Shown here one piece after another: positions 54,244 through 61,364 of a DNA stretch of 64,000 nt. This DNA comes from an uncultured Candidatus Saccharibacteria bacterium (lineage in GTDB: Bacteria; Patescibacteriota; Saccharimonadia; Saccharimonadales; Saccharimonadaceae). The stretch spans positions 1 to 64,000 of the forward strand of contig CAMYAY010000002.1 of NCBI GenBank assembly GCA_947253945.1, written 5' to 3'. A program made the position numbers and the translations under genes. Position 1 is the first letter of the stretch. Every line of letters begins with the position of its first letter. The notes beneath the pieces were generated by a model. It ran no database searches. It was not told the DNA's origin and was given only the letters and a program-made list of their open reading frames with translations.

Positions 54244-55293
54244 TTAGCGCAACCCCCAAATTGTCTTTGACATCGAAATTGATGGGATGACATCGAGTCG
54301 ACGTGGGTCGGATGGCTTGATGCGTTGTGCCTTGTAGTAGCCAAGCGCAGCAATCATCGCGCCGTTGTCGGTGCAGAGAGCAGGGGATGGGAAGTTAATC
54401 TCAATCGGCAACCGCTCTCTTAGCTGACGTCGCAACTCAGTATTAGCTGCCACGCCACCGGCAATAACCACTGATTTTGGCGCATATTCACGGGTCGCCG
54501 CCACTAATTTCTCCACCAAAGTGTCTACCGCCGTAAACTGGAAGCTGGCCGCAAAATCACTCACTTGCTGCGGTGTCAGCTTAGCTGCCAACTGCGTGGA
54601 AGGGAAGGTGTGGTCCACACCCACGGCGTCTTGCACTGACCGGAGTAATGCCGTCTTGACCCCTGAAAACGAGAAGTCGTACTTGCCCTGCATGTGCGCC
54701 TTTGGCAAGTGGTAACGGTGCGGATCGCCACTTTCGGCTGCCTTTGAAATCGCTGGGCCACCAGGGTAGGGCAGGCCAATAATCTTCGCCACCTTATCAA
54801 ACGCCTCACCCACGGCATCGTCCGCTGTCTGACCGAGCAGAGTATAGTCGCCATGGTCGCGGAACAACACAATTTGCGAGTGCCCACCACTGACAATTAG
54901 CGCGAGAAACGGAAATTCCGGCGGGTTGTCCATCAAAAAGTTAGCATAAACATGCCCTTCAACGTGATGACAAGGATAGAAGGGCTTATGGTGCATTAAG
55001 GCCAGCGTGCGCGCAGTGAGCGAGCCCATGAGAAGCGAGCCAATTAGCCCCGGCATCATCGTCGCCGCTACGGCGTCGACCTTATCCCAGCCACCAGCCT
55101 CAGTTACGGCTTGCTCAATCACCGGCACCACAACCTCAAGATGCGACCGCGCCGCCACCTCTGGCACCACGCCGCCGTACACCTTATGAATATCAATCTG
55201 CGTATTTACTACATTTGAGATAATCTGCCGCCCATCACGCACCACAGCAGCAGCCGTTTCGTCACACGAACTCTCAACACCTAACACATTCAT
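54244..55293 (-). CDS. tsaD: tRNA N6-adenosine threonylcarbamoyltransferase subunit
   Basis: 349 aa. MNVLGVESSCDETAAAVV start, VVPEVAARSHLE, metal-binding HVEGHVYANF (about 110-114), LALIVSGGHSQI, and VIAGGVAANTELRRQL. Kae1/TsaD with TsaB and TsaE makes t6A37 in ANN-reading tRNAs. ATG lies 8 bp after a TAAAAT box. Divergent from murE with only 45 bp between start codons. Confidence 0.96.
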   Translation of the reverse strand: MNVLGVESSCDETAAAVVRDGRQIISNVVNTQIDIHKVYGGVVPEVAARSHLEVVVPVIEQAVTEAGGWDKVDAVAATMMPGLIGSLLMGSLTARTLALMHHKPFYPCHHVEGHVYANFLMDNPPEFPFLALIVSGGHSQIVLFRDHGDYTLLGQTADDAVGEAFDKVAKIIGLPYPGGPAISKAAESGDPHRYHLPKAHMQGKYDFSFSGVKTALLRSVQDAVGVDHTFPSTQLAAKLTPQQVSDFAASFQFTAVDTLVEKLVAATREYAPKSVVIAGGVAANTELRRQLRERLPIEINFPSPALCTDNGAMIAALGYYKAQRIKPSDPRRLDVIPSISMSKTIWGLR

Positions 55294-55301
55294 TCACTTA
55301 A

Positions 55302-55332
55302 ATTTTAGCACAATTTGTGGGGGTGGTATAAT
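55302..55332. promoter_or_regulatory. Overlapping divergent promoters of tsaD and murE
   Basis: Minus strand TAAAAT at 55307-55302, eight bases before the tsaD ATG; plus strand TGG-TATAAT at 55324-55332, six bases before the murE ATG. The two -10 boxes are 19 bp apart, so each lies in the other's -35 zone. Confidence 0.65.
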
Positions 55333-55338
55333 AATACT

Positions 55339-56646
55339 ATGAAATACACTATTCGCGATGCTCGCAACTCCGCGCTTGTCCCAGTTCATGCAATTCAGGC
55401 TTTTATGAAGGCCACTAAATATGATTATCCCGCCAGTGGTATGACGGTAATTGGTGTCACCGGCACCAATGGCAAAACCACCACTTGTTTTATGATTTAC
55501 AACATGTTGTTGAAAGCTGGCTACCAAGTCGGGCTAATGTCCACTGTGGCCAACGCCATCAATGACGAAGTTACCACGCAAAGCGCCCACATGACCACAG
55601 CCGACCCAGCGACGCTCAACAAGCGCCTCGCCAAGATGCGCGAAGCCGGCATTAAATATCTGGTACTTGAGACTAGCTCCCACGCCCTCGCGCAGCACCG
55701 CGTGTTTGGCGTACCGTACGACGTCGTAGTTGAGACCAATGTTACTGAGGAGCACCTCGATTACCACCGTACCTTCAAGCGCTACCGCGAAGCTAAAATG
55801 AAGCTCTTTAAGCTCTGTGCTAGCAACGCCAAGCGTGGCGGCCGCGGTGTCGGCATCGCCAACGCCGACGACCCTTCGGTAGGCTACTTCAAGCCGCTTG
55901 TACCACACCCAATTACTTATGGCATTGAGAACGGCGACCTCAAGGCGACCCGCATTAAGCTTTCGACCGCCGGCGTAGAGTACTACACGCGCTACGACAA
56001 GACCTTATATCATATCAAGACGCAAATCCCCGGTGAATTTAATGTTTATAACTCACTTGCCGCAACCGCAGTTGGTATCAGCCTCGGCCTCAGTAAAGAG
56101 CAAATCGAGCAGGGCATTGCCACGCTAGACGGCGTAGAAGGCCGTATGAACCGCGTCGACCTTGGCCAGGATTACGACGTCATTATCGACTTCGCGCACA
56201 CTCCTGACGCCTACCAGAAGCTCCTACCAGGGATTAACAAGCTAGCTAAAGGGCGAGTGATTACCGTCTTTGGTGGTGCAGGCAAGCGTGACCAGACTAA
56301 GCTACCTCATATGGGCAAAATTGCCGCCGAGAATTCCGACATCGTGATTCTGACCGAGGATGACCCGCGTGGTCCAGTGCGCGCGCAGTCCGAAAAGCTT
56401 GCGAAGGGTGCCATCGAAGCCGGCAAGGTGGAAGGCAAGAGCCTATTCTTTATCGACGACCGCACCGAAGCCATCAACCATGCCATGTCTATCGCACGGA
56501 AGGGTGATGTAGTCGTTTTGATGGGCAAAGGCCACGAAAAGACCATCGCCCGCGCTACGGCCGACGAGCCATGGGATGAACTAGCGACCGCCAAGACAGC
56601 CATCGCTTTAGCCATGCATCAGGCAAAGAAGAAAGCCAGCAAGTAA
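55339..56646 (+). CDS. murE: MurE-type Mur ligase lacking the first domain
   Basis: 435 aa from the ATG at 55339. The P-loop GVTGTNGKTTT is already at about residue 50, so the ~90-residue N-terminal UDP-binding domain of typical MurE (about 490 aa) is largely missing. Central motifs: TTADPATLNKRLAKM, ETSSHALAQHRVFGV, TNVTEEHLDYH; C-terminal domain VDFAHTPDAYQK-like IDFAHTPDAY and VFGGAGKRDQTKLPHMGKIA. The specificity motif reads EDDPRGP; DNPR marks diaminopimelate enzymes, so DDPR leaves the added amino acid unsettled. It ligates the third stem-peptide residue. Confidence 0.88.
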   Translation: MKYTIRDARNSALVPVHAIQAFMKATKYDYPASGMTVIGVTGTNGKTTTCFMIYNMLLKAGYQVGLMSTVANAINDEVTTQSAHMTTADPATLNKRLAKMREAGIKYLVLETSSHALAQHRVFGVPYDVVVETNVTEEHLDYHRTFKRYREAKMKLFKLCASNAKRGGRGVGIANADDPSVGYFKPLVPHPITYGIENGDLKATRIKLSTAGVEYYTRYDKTLYHIKTQIPGEFNVYNSLAATAVGISLGLSKEQIEQGIATLDGVEGRMNRVDLGQDYDVIIDFAHTPDAYQKLLPGINKLAKGRVITVFGGAGKRDQTKLPHMGKIAAENSDIVILTEDDPRGPVRAQSEKLAKGAIEAGKVEGKSLFFIDDRTEAINHAMSIARKGDVVVLMGKGHEKTIARATADEPWDELATAKTAIALAMHQAKKKASK

Positions 56647-56673
56647 CAGAGGTAATTCTGTTTAAAGCTCCAT

Positions 56674-56710
56674 AGTTTTCCACAGGTTTTGCACTTGTGG
56701 AAAACTTTTT
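56674..56710. terminator. Terminator between murE and rlmH, made of an inverted TTTTCCACA
   Basis: 11-bp stem AGTTTTCCACA/TGTGGAAAACT with a T-run on the plus strand. The arms are DnaA-box-like sequences, and a further TTTCCACA follows at about 56735. Most simply a terminator for the convergent genes. Confidence 0.8.
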
Positions 56711-56743
56711 ATTTTCAGTAAAACCCTAGTGGGTTTCCACAAG

Positions 56744-57184
56744 CTAAATATGATGATATGGGTGATGCAGGGCAATCGCCTGCGCCCGATAAATTTGTTC
56801 CATTAAAATTAGCCGCACCAGTTGGTGTGGGAAAACTAGCCTTGAAAGACTTACCACCACGTCAGCGCGCTGGCGCAGGGCGTCGTTCACCCCATAGGCG
56901 CCACCGATAATTAAGGTCGCCGACCCCTGTTGCAGAGCAGTTGAAAACTCAGGGCTGGTCATCAGCTGGCCACGCTCATCTAGTAGAATCACTCGCGTTT
57001 GTGGCGTCAGATGCTTCATAATGGCTGCCGACTCTTCATCGCGCGCCACGTCACCCGACTGCGCCGAGTAGGGCAGCAGTACCCACTCCACCGTAAACGG
57101 CGCGCGCAGGCGCTGCTGGTAATTTTGGATGGCCGCCACTAGTTCAGGGGCGGTCTTTTTGCCAACGGCAATAATCTTAAGCAT
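56744..57184 (-). CDS. rlmH: 23S rRNA (pseudouridine1915-N3)-methyltransferase
   Basis: 146 aa SPOUT methyltransferase. VILLDERGQLMTSPEFS, TLIIGGAYGVND and the closing SLSRLVFPHQLVRLILMEQIYRAQAIALHHPYHH are the RlmH hallmarks, with the deep trefoil knot at the C-terminus. Methylates position 1915 in helix 69 of 23S rRNA. Its start overlaps the end of the HIT gene by 8 bp. Confidence 0.95.
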   Translation of the reverse strand: MLKIIAVGKKTAPELVAAIQNYQQRLRAPFTVEWVLLPYSAQSGDVARDEESAAIMKHLTPQTRVILLDERGQLMTSPEFSTALQQGSATLIIGGAYGVNDALRQRADVVVSLSRLVFPHQLVRLILMEQIYRAQAIALHHPYHHI

Positions 57185-57572
57185 CGAACTTCAGCTTCGC
57201 CGCCAGCTGCTTCATGTTATCGTCTGAGGTATCCACCGGATAACCGTGGTGCAGCTTCAAAACGTCACGGTCATACATTGGCACCACATGCACATGAGCA
57301 TGGGGTACATCCAAGCCTTCTACTACCAAGCCAGCACGCACACCCAGCACGTCCTCCACGCGTTGCGCCACGCGTCGCACCGTCTGAAATAGTGCCGTGT
57401 AATATTCCTCTGGTAGCTGATAAATCTTATCCACTTGGCACTTTGGCACCACTAGAACGTGGCCGTCACTTAGTGGATTGATATCAAGAAAGGCAAACGT
57501 ACGCTCGTCTTCGTAAACCTTGTAGCACGGGATGTCGCCCCGAATAATTTTCGTAAAAATGCTCTCTTCCAT
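57177..57572 (-). CDS. HIT family nucleotide hydrolase/transferase
   Basis: 131 aa. FTKIIRGDIPCYKVYEDERTFAFLDINPLSDGHVLVVPK and the catalytic HAHVHVVPM (HxHxHxx) at about residue 97 identify a HINT-like HIT protein, acting on AMP-linked substrates. TATAAT lies six bases before the ATG. Cotranscribed with rlmH. Confidence 0.94.
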   Translation of the reverse strand: MEESIFTKIIRGDIPCYKVYEDERTFAFLDINPLSDGHVLVVPKCQVDKIYQLPEEYYTALFQTVRRVAQRVEDVLGVRAGLVVEGLDVPHAHVHVVPMYDRDVLKLHHGYPVDTSDDNMKQLAAKLKFDA

Positions 57573-57606
57573 ATAAATATTATAACAATTATTGTATAAT
57601 TAAGGC
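57573..57606. promoter_or_regulatory. 34-bp divergent leaderless promoter pair (HIT / dacA)
   Basis: Minus-strand TATAAT at 57584-57579 and plus-strand TATAAT at 57595-57600, each exactly six bases from its start codon. The 22-bp core between and including the boxes is nearly palindromic, and each polymerase would cover the other's box. Confidence 0.7.
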
Positions 57607-58758
57607 ATGAAAAAGCGGTGGGTTAGTTTGTTGACCGTCCCTTTGGCGGCAGCCTGTTACGGCTCGTATTTACTAGTGCAGCCGACATCGGCCAGTGGTA
57701 CGACCGAGTTTTTGATTCACCCGCAGGCTAAACCACAGCCACTCAAGTCAACCCAGTTCAAGCTCCGCCGCGGCGCCATTGGCTACTTCGACCCGAACAC
57801 CAACACTCCGGTTTGCCGCAATATTGGCGACCCCAAGACCGAGCTCACACCGGAAGCCACTGCTTCGCTCGCCAAGACTATCACCGTCCAAGTCGTTTTG
57901 GCACACAAACCACTGGTCGCAGGGCAGGAGGGTCCGACTATCACCCTCACCAGCGCCGATGTCGACCGCTACAGCTACGCCGTTCGTAACGGTGGTAGTC
58001 GCGTCCAAATCGTCGCAGGCGAACAGCTCACCGAGCGGCAGATGATTCAAGGCATCATGCTACGCAGCGCCAACAACTTGGCCGACAGCTTGACTGTCTG
58101 GGCGTTCGGCTCGCACGCTGCTTACCAGCAAGCCGCCACAGCTTGGCTAAAGCAGCACAACATTAATCACACCACAGTTGGCCTGGACGCCAGCGGCTTC
58201 GACCCCAGCACCACCTCAACGCCAGAAGACCTCTGTAAAATTATTCTCTTTGCCGCCAATCACCCCGCGCTGCGCGATATTCTCGCAAACCCAACCGCTA
58301 ACTTACCAGTAGTAGGGCAGATTCACACCACCAACAAACTCCTCGGTCAACACGATGTCTTTGCTGGTAAGACCGGCTTTAATAACGAGGCCGGCCACGG
58401 CGTGATTTTGGCGCGCCAGTTGCAACTTGACGACGTCACACTCACCGGTGCCGCAGTCGCACTTAGTCAAGGCAATTACACTGCCGCCTTTGACGCCGCC
58501 GGTCAATTGCTCGACACCTTACCGCAAGATATCCGCGCGCTCCACATTCGCCAAGGTGAACTCGCCGGCCGCATCAATGACACCACTGGTAGCCACGCCG
58601 TAGTCACAAGCCAAGCTCTCACTATGCCGTACTTTGCCGACCAGCCACCACAGTTAATCACCAACCGCAACTTCCAACCGGTACGGCCGCTATCTAGCCA
58701 AGCCGTTGTAGGACAGCTCAAGGTCAACCAAAGCCAAATCGACCTCCTTATACAATGA
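57607..58758 (+). CDS. D-alanyl-D-alanine carboxypeptidase (peptidase S11)
   Basis: 383 aa. An N-terminal signal/anchor segment (about 5-26, WVSLLTVPLAAACYGSYLLVQ) precedes the penicillin-binding fold: catalytic SLAK (87-90), SAN in LRSANNLADSL (about 149), and KTG in AGKTGFNNEAGH (about 259). It trims the terminal D-Ala of stem peptides outside the cell and limits crosslinking. Leaderless start, divergent from the HIT gene. Confidence 0.88.
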   Translation: MKKRWVSLLTVPLAAACYGSYLLVQPTSASGTTEFLIHPQAKPQPLKSTQFKLRRGAIGYFDPNTNTPVCRNIGDPKTELTPEATASLAKTITVQVVLAHKPLVAGQEGPTITLTSADVDRYSYAVRNGGSRVQIVAGEQLTERQMIQGIMLRSANNLADSLTVWAFGSHAAYQQAATAWLKQHNINHTTVGLDASGFDPSTTSTPEDLCKIILFAANHPALRDILANPTANLPVVGQIHTTNKLLGQHDVFAGKTGFNNEAGHGVILARQLQLDDVTLTGAAVALSQGNYTAAFDAAGQLLDTLPQDIRALHIRQGELAGRINDTTGSHAVVTSQALTMPYFADQPPQLITNRNFQPVRPLSSQAVVGQLKVNQSQIDLLIQ

Positions 58759-58768
58759 TCTTGCCAAA

Positions 58769-58793
58769 CTAAAACCGCCAGTCAACTGGCGGT
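58769..58793. terminator. Terminator between the carboxypeptidase gene and tRNA-Ser(TGA)
   Basis: Stem ACCGCCAG/CTGGCGGT with TTTTAG on the minus strand, so best suited to end the tRNA transcript; also ends the plus-strand gene less efficiently. Confidence 0.7.
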
Positions 58794-58805
58794 ATCATAA
58801 TTTCT

Positions 58806-58893
58806 TGGCGGAAAGAGAGGGATTCGAACCCTCGGTGAGTTTCCCCACACCGGTTTTCAAGACCGGCTCCTTAAACCACTCGGTCACCTTTCC
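58806..58893 (-). tRNA. tRNA-Ser (TGA)
   Basis: Class II tRNA with a long variable arm; GGAAAGG acceptor stem pairs with CTCTTTCC side, anticodon loop CTTGAAA gives TGA, T-loop GTTCGAATC, CCA encoded. Confidence 0.93.
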
Positions 58894-58973
58894 ATCAATT
58901 ATTATAACATAGTCGCCCAAATCGCCAAAAATATTGGCCTATTTCAAATTGTCTGGTATAATAGTACCAGCTT

Positions 58974-59066
58974 GGAGGAGTACCCAAGTGGCTGAAGGGG
59001 ACGGTTTGCTAAATCGTTAGATCGGCGAAAGCTGGTGCGGGAGTTCGAATCTCCCCTCCTCCGCCA
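58974..59066 (+). tRNA. tRNA-Ser (GCT)
   Basis: Long variable arm; GGAGGAG acceptor, anticodon loop TTGCTAA gives GCT, T-loop GTTCGAATC, CCA encoded. A TGG-TATAAT box ends about 12 bp upstream. Confidence 0.94.
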
Positions 59067-59077
59067 AGTTATGATGA

Positions 59078-59105
59078 TAAGTCCTTGAAAGGGCTTATTT
59101 TATTT
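59078..59105 (+). terminator. tRNA-Ser(GCT) terminator
   Basis: Stem ATAAGTCC/GGGCTTAT with a short loop, followed by TTTATTTAT. It runs straight into the -10 box of the next gene. Confidence 0.7.
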
Positions 59106-59109
59106 ATGC

Positions 59110-59115
59110 TATAAT
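59110..59115 (+). promoter_or_regulatory. -10 box for a leaderless transcript (205-aa gene)
   Basis: TGC-TATAAT, then ATAGAT, then ATG: six-base gap. Confidence 0.65.
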
Positions 59116-59121
59116 ATAGAT

Positions 59122-59739
59122 ATGAACGAAGAGCAGGGTAATCAGGGTAACATTTCAACGGAACAGGGTAGCGGTATTGCCGCGGCCGCCGCACAACAGC
59201 AGGCTAGGCAAGCCGAGCAAGCCGCCGTGCAAGAGGCCGAGGAACAAGCCGAGGACGCGCCAGTCGTAACTTGGAGCGCCATCGACAGCGTCGTCCGCGA
59301 CCACTCTAAAAACTGGTATCTCGCCGCAGCTTGTGTCTTGATTGCTATTTATCTACTGCTCGGCGTCAGCGTCTTCTTCTTTCATATGACGTTCTTCGGC
59401 GCCATCTCGACTGGCCTACTTGCTACTGTAGTGTATGCCGCCTTCATCATCCTCGCGCGTCACCCAGCAAACGAGCTTCACTACGAACTAAGCGAGGCTG
59501 GCATTAAAATTGAGGGCGTACTAAAGGAGTTTACTAGCTACCGCGCCTTTGGCGTGCAACAGCAGGGCAACCTCTGGCGTCTTGTACTCATCCCAACCAA
59601 GCGCTTTGGCATACAAGACTCCATCTTCATCCCTGAAGACAAGGGCGAGGCCATTGTTGACTTCATCGGCGCACGTTTGCCAATCGAAGAAGTGCGCGAA
59701 GATCCAACCGAAAAAATCTTCAACTTCATCAAACTCTAG
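59122..59739 (+). CDS. Two-helix membrane protein with PH-like C-terminal domain
   Basis: 205 aa. An Ala/Gln/Glu-rich cytoplasmic N-terminus (about 1-65) precedes two membrane helices (about 73-95 and 97-118). A ~85-residue beta-rich domain follows (LHYELSEAGIKIEGVLKEFTSYRAFGVQQQGNLWRLVLIPTKRFGIQDSIFIPEDKGEAIVDFIGARLP), similar in pattern to YcxB/bPH domains. Family assignment tentative; function unknown. Confidence 0.65.
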   Translation: MNEEQGNQGNISTEQGSGIAAAAAQQQARQAEQAAVQEAEEQAEDAPVVTWSAIDSVVRDHSKNWYLAAACVLIAIYLLLGVSVFFFHMTFFGAISTGLLATVVYAAFIILARHPANELHYELSEAGIKIEGVLKEFTSYRAFGVQQQGNLWRLVLIPTKRFGIQDSIFIPEDKGEAIVDFIGARLPIEEVREDPTEKIFNFIKL

Positions 59740-59780
59740 TTGTAGACTATTACCCAGCGATTTGCTAAAATAAAGAGCAA

Positions 59781-59870
59781 GGAAGGGTGCAGGAGTGGTT
59801 GATCTGGCCGCTCTCGAAAAGCGGTAAGGCGGCAACGTCTTCGAGGGTTCGAATCCCTCCCCTTCCGCCA
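59781..59870 (+). tRNA. tRNA-Ser (CGA)
   Basis: Long variable arm; GGAAGGG acceptor pairs with CCCTTCC, anticodon loop CTCGAAA gives CGA, T-loop GTTCGAATC, CCA encoded. A TAAAAT box lies about 10 bp upstream. Confidence 0.94.
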
Positions 59871-59879
59871 AGTTATGAT

Positions 59880-60641
59880 TCACTCCATGTGGAGTGTTTT
59901 TATTTTGATTGCTTCCAGCTCGGACGCCTCTGGCTGCACTGCTACAATCAATCCATAGACCCGGCGCGCGCCGGCGCCTCGGAGCAGGGCAGCTGACGTC
60001 TGCATGGTTGAGCCTGTTGTCCAAATATCATCAATCAGTAGCACATTGGCGGGCAACGTAATGCCGGCATTGACCCCTAAAGAAGTCACAATGCGCTGCC
60101 GCTCCTGCCGGTTAGAGCCATGCTGCACGTGATTATCTAGCCGCACCAGCACCTCTGGTAACACCGGCACACCGAGCTTCATACTCAACTGTTGCGCGAC
60201 CATCGCCATGTGGTCGAAGCCGCGCGCCCTAATATGCCGCGCAATCGTCGGCACGTAAACAATGGCCTCAAAATTTAACTCGGGCGCCACCCGTTGTAGT
60301 GTTTTTTGCAATAATAGCGCCAAGACAGGTGCGGCATTAAGCTCCGAATGAAACTTGTAATCATTGGTTAGTTGCCGGAGCACACCCGTCCGCCAGCCCA
60401 CTACCCAGGCATTAGTGAGACGCTGCGCGCTACTTTTTCGACACTGCGCGCACATGTTACCACTGTTAAGCCGCTTCCGGCAGCGCAAGCAAATTGAGCA
60501 AGGTTGACGTAAAATGTCATTAATACAACGTTCACATAACGACCCGCCAAGCCGCCCGCAGCCCTTACATAACAGAGGCGAAATTGGCGACAGTAACTGG
60601 TCGAGCAAGCTCAGTATTGTAAATTTAGCGTCATTTTTCAT
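59880..60641 (-). CDS. comF: ComF family phosphoribosyltransferase-like protein
   Basis: 253 aa from the ATG at 60641. A zinc-ribbon-like N-terminus (CKGCGRLGGSLCERC, CLRCRKRL, MCAQC) is followed by a phosphoribosyltransferase domain with the PRPP motif VLLIDDIWTTGST (about 205) and PTIARHIRARGFDHM. ComF is needed for DNA uptake in competent bacteria. Together with ComM it suggests transformation capacity. Its last codons overlap the tRNA-Ser(CGA) terminator hairpin. Confidence 0.9.
   Translation of the reverse strand: MKNDAKFTILSLLDQLLSPISPLLCKGCGRLGGSLCERCINDILRQPCSICLRCRKRLNSGNMCAQCRKSSAQRLTNAWVVGWRTGVLRQLTNDYKFHSELNAAPVLALLLQKTLQRVAPELNFEAIVYVPTIARHIRARGFDHMAMVAQQLSMKLGVPVLPEVLVRLDNHVQHGSNRQERQRIVTSLGVNAGITLPANVLLIDDIWTTGSTMQTSAALLRGAGARRVYGLIVAVQPEASELEAIKIKTLHME
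59881..59904 (+). terminator. tRNA-Ser(CGA) terminator
   Basis: Stem CACTCC/GGAGTG with loop ATGT and a T-rich tail; located within the end of the convergent comF gene. Confidence 0.75.
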
Positions 60642-60650
60642 CAAAATCTA

Positions 60651-60679
60651 TTGCGGTAACCCTTTTATTTCGTTATAAT
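60651..60679 (+). promoter_or_regulatory. hsp20 promoter (TTGCGG-N17-TATAAT)
   Basis: -35 at 60651-60656, 17-bp spacer, -10 at 60674-60679, followed by a ~35-nt leader with AAGGAGGAG. No CIRCE or ROSE-like element is visible. Confidence 0.6.
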
Positions 60680-60719
60680 TATGACATAAAAGCTTTAAAG
60701 AGGCGAATTAAGGAGGAGA

Positions 60720-61217
60720 ATGTCAAGAAAGCAAGATGATGACTTATTGATGGACAGCATCAATAACGATCTCACAACCGCATTATTTGATGATGACGAA
60801 CCAGCACCGCGCAACACTCCGGCCACTCAGTCAGCTAACCAGCAGGCCGACGAACCGCAGAAGTCGAACGAGAACACTGATTACGATGTCATCCCAGGTC
60901 AGCTCGCTGTCGATGTCTACGAGACTGACGACAAGCTAGTGATTAAAGCGCGCGTTGCCGGCGTTAATCGCAACGATCTCGATGTCAGCATTGCCGATGG
61001 CGTGCTAAACATCAGTGGTACGTTAAATAGTGGTGACGACGACCTCGCTACCAATTGGCACATGCAAGAGTGCTACTGGGGCGAATTTAGCCGCACCTTG
61101 GTACTACCAGTGCCAGTGAAGGAAGACCAGGTGTCAGCTGTATTGAAGGATGGTGTACTAACGGTCAGCTTTGAGAAAATCAAGCAAGAGCAGGCCCGCC
61201 GCATTCCAATCAACTAA
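60720..61217 (+). CDS. Hsp20/alpha-crystallin small heat-shock protein
   Basis: 165 aa. A disordered acidic N-terminus (about 1-55) is followed by the alpha-crystallin domain: QLAVDVYETDDKLVIKARVAGVNRNDLDVSIADGVLNISG, ECYWGEFSRTLVLPVPVKEDQVSAVLKDGVLTVSFEK, and the C-terminal RIPIN carrying the I-x-I-like anchoring motif. ATP-independent holdase chaperone. Strong Shine-Dalgarno AAGGAGG. Confidence 0.94.
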   Translation: MSRKQDDDLLMDSINNDLTTALFDDDEPAPRNTPATQSANQQADEPQKSNENTDYDVIPGQLAVDVYETDDKLVIKARVAGVNRNDLDVSIADGVLNISGTLNSGDDDLATNWHMQECYWGEFSRTLVLPVPVKEDQVSAVLKDGVLTVSFEKIKQEQARRIPIN

Positions 61218-61239
61218 GCTAGCCTACTACTGTAAAATC

Positions 61240-61267
61240 GAGTGTCTCAGTTTGAGGCACTCTTTTT
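61240..61267 (+). terminator. hsp20 terminator
   Basis: Stem GAGTG(T)CTCA / TGAG(G)CACTC followed by five T, about 20 bp after the stop. Confidence 0.88.
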
Positions 61268-61364
61268 ATACTCAACATCTAGCGCCAAATAGTGTAATTT
61301 TAACCCTATATCTATTGCGCTTTTGTTTTGTGTGCTACAATAAGAATGTTAGTGAAGGAGGAAT

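Noticed and set aside
61220..61364. Heat-shock thermosensor or CIRCE elements around hsp20
   Set aside because: The upstream leader is short and unstructured, and the downstream hairpin is a terminator.
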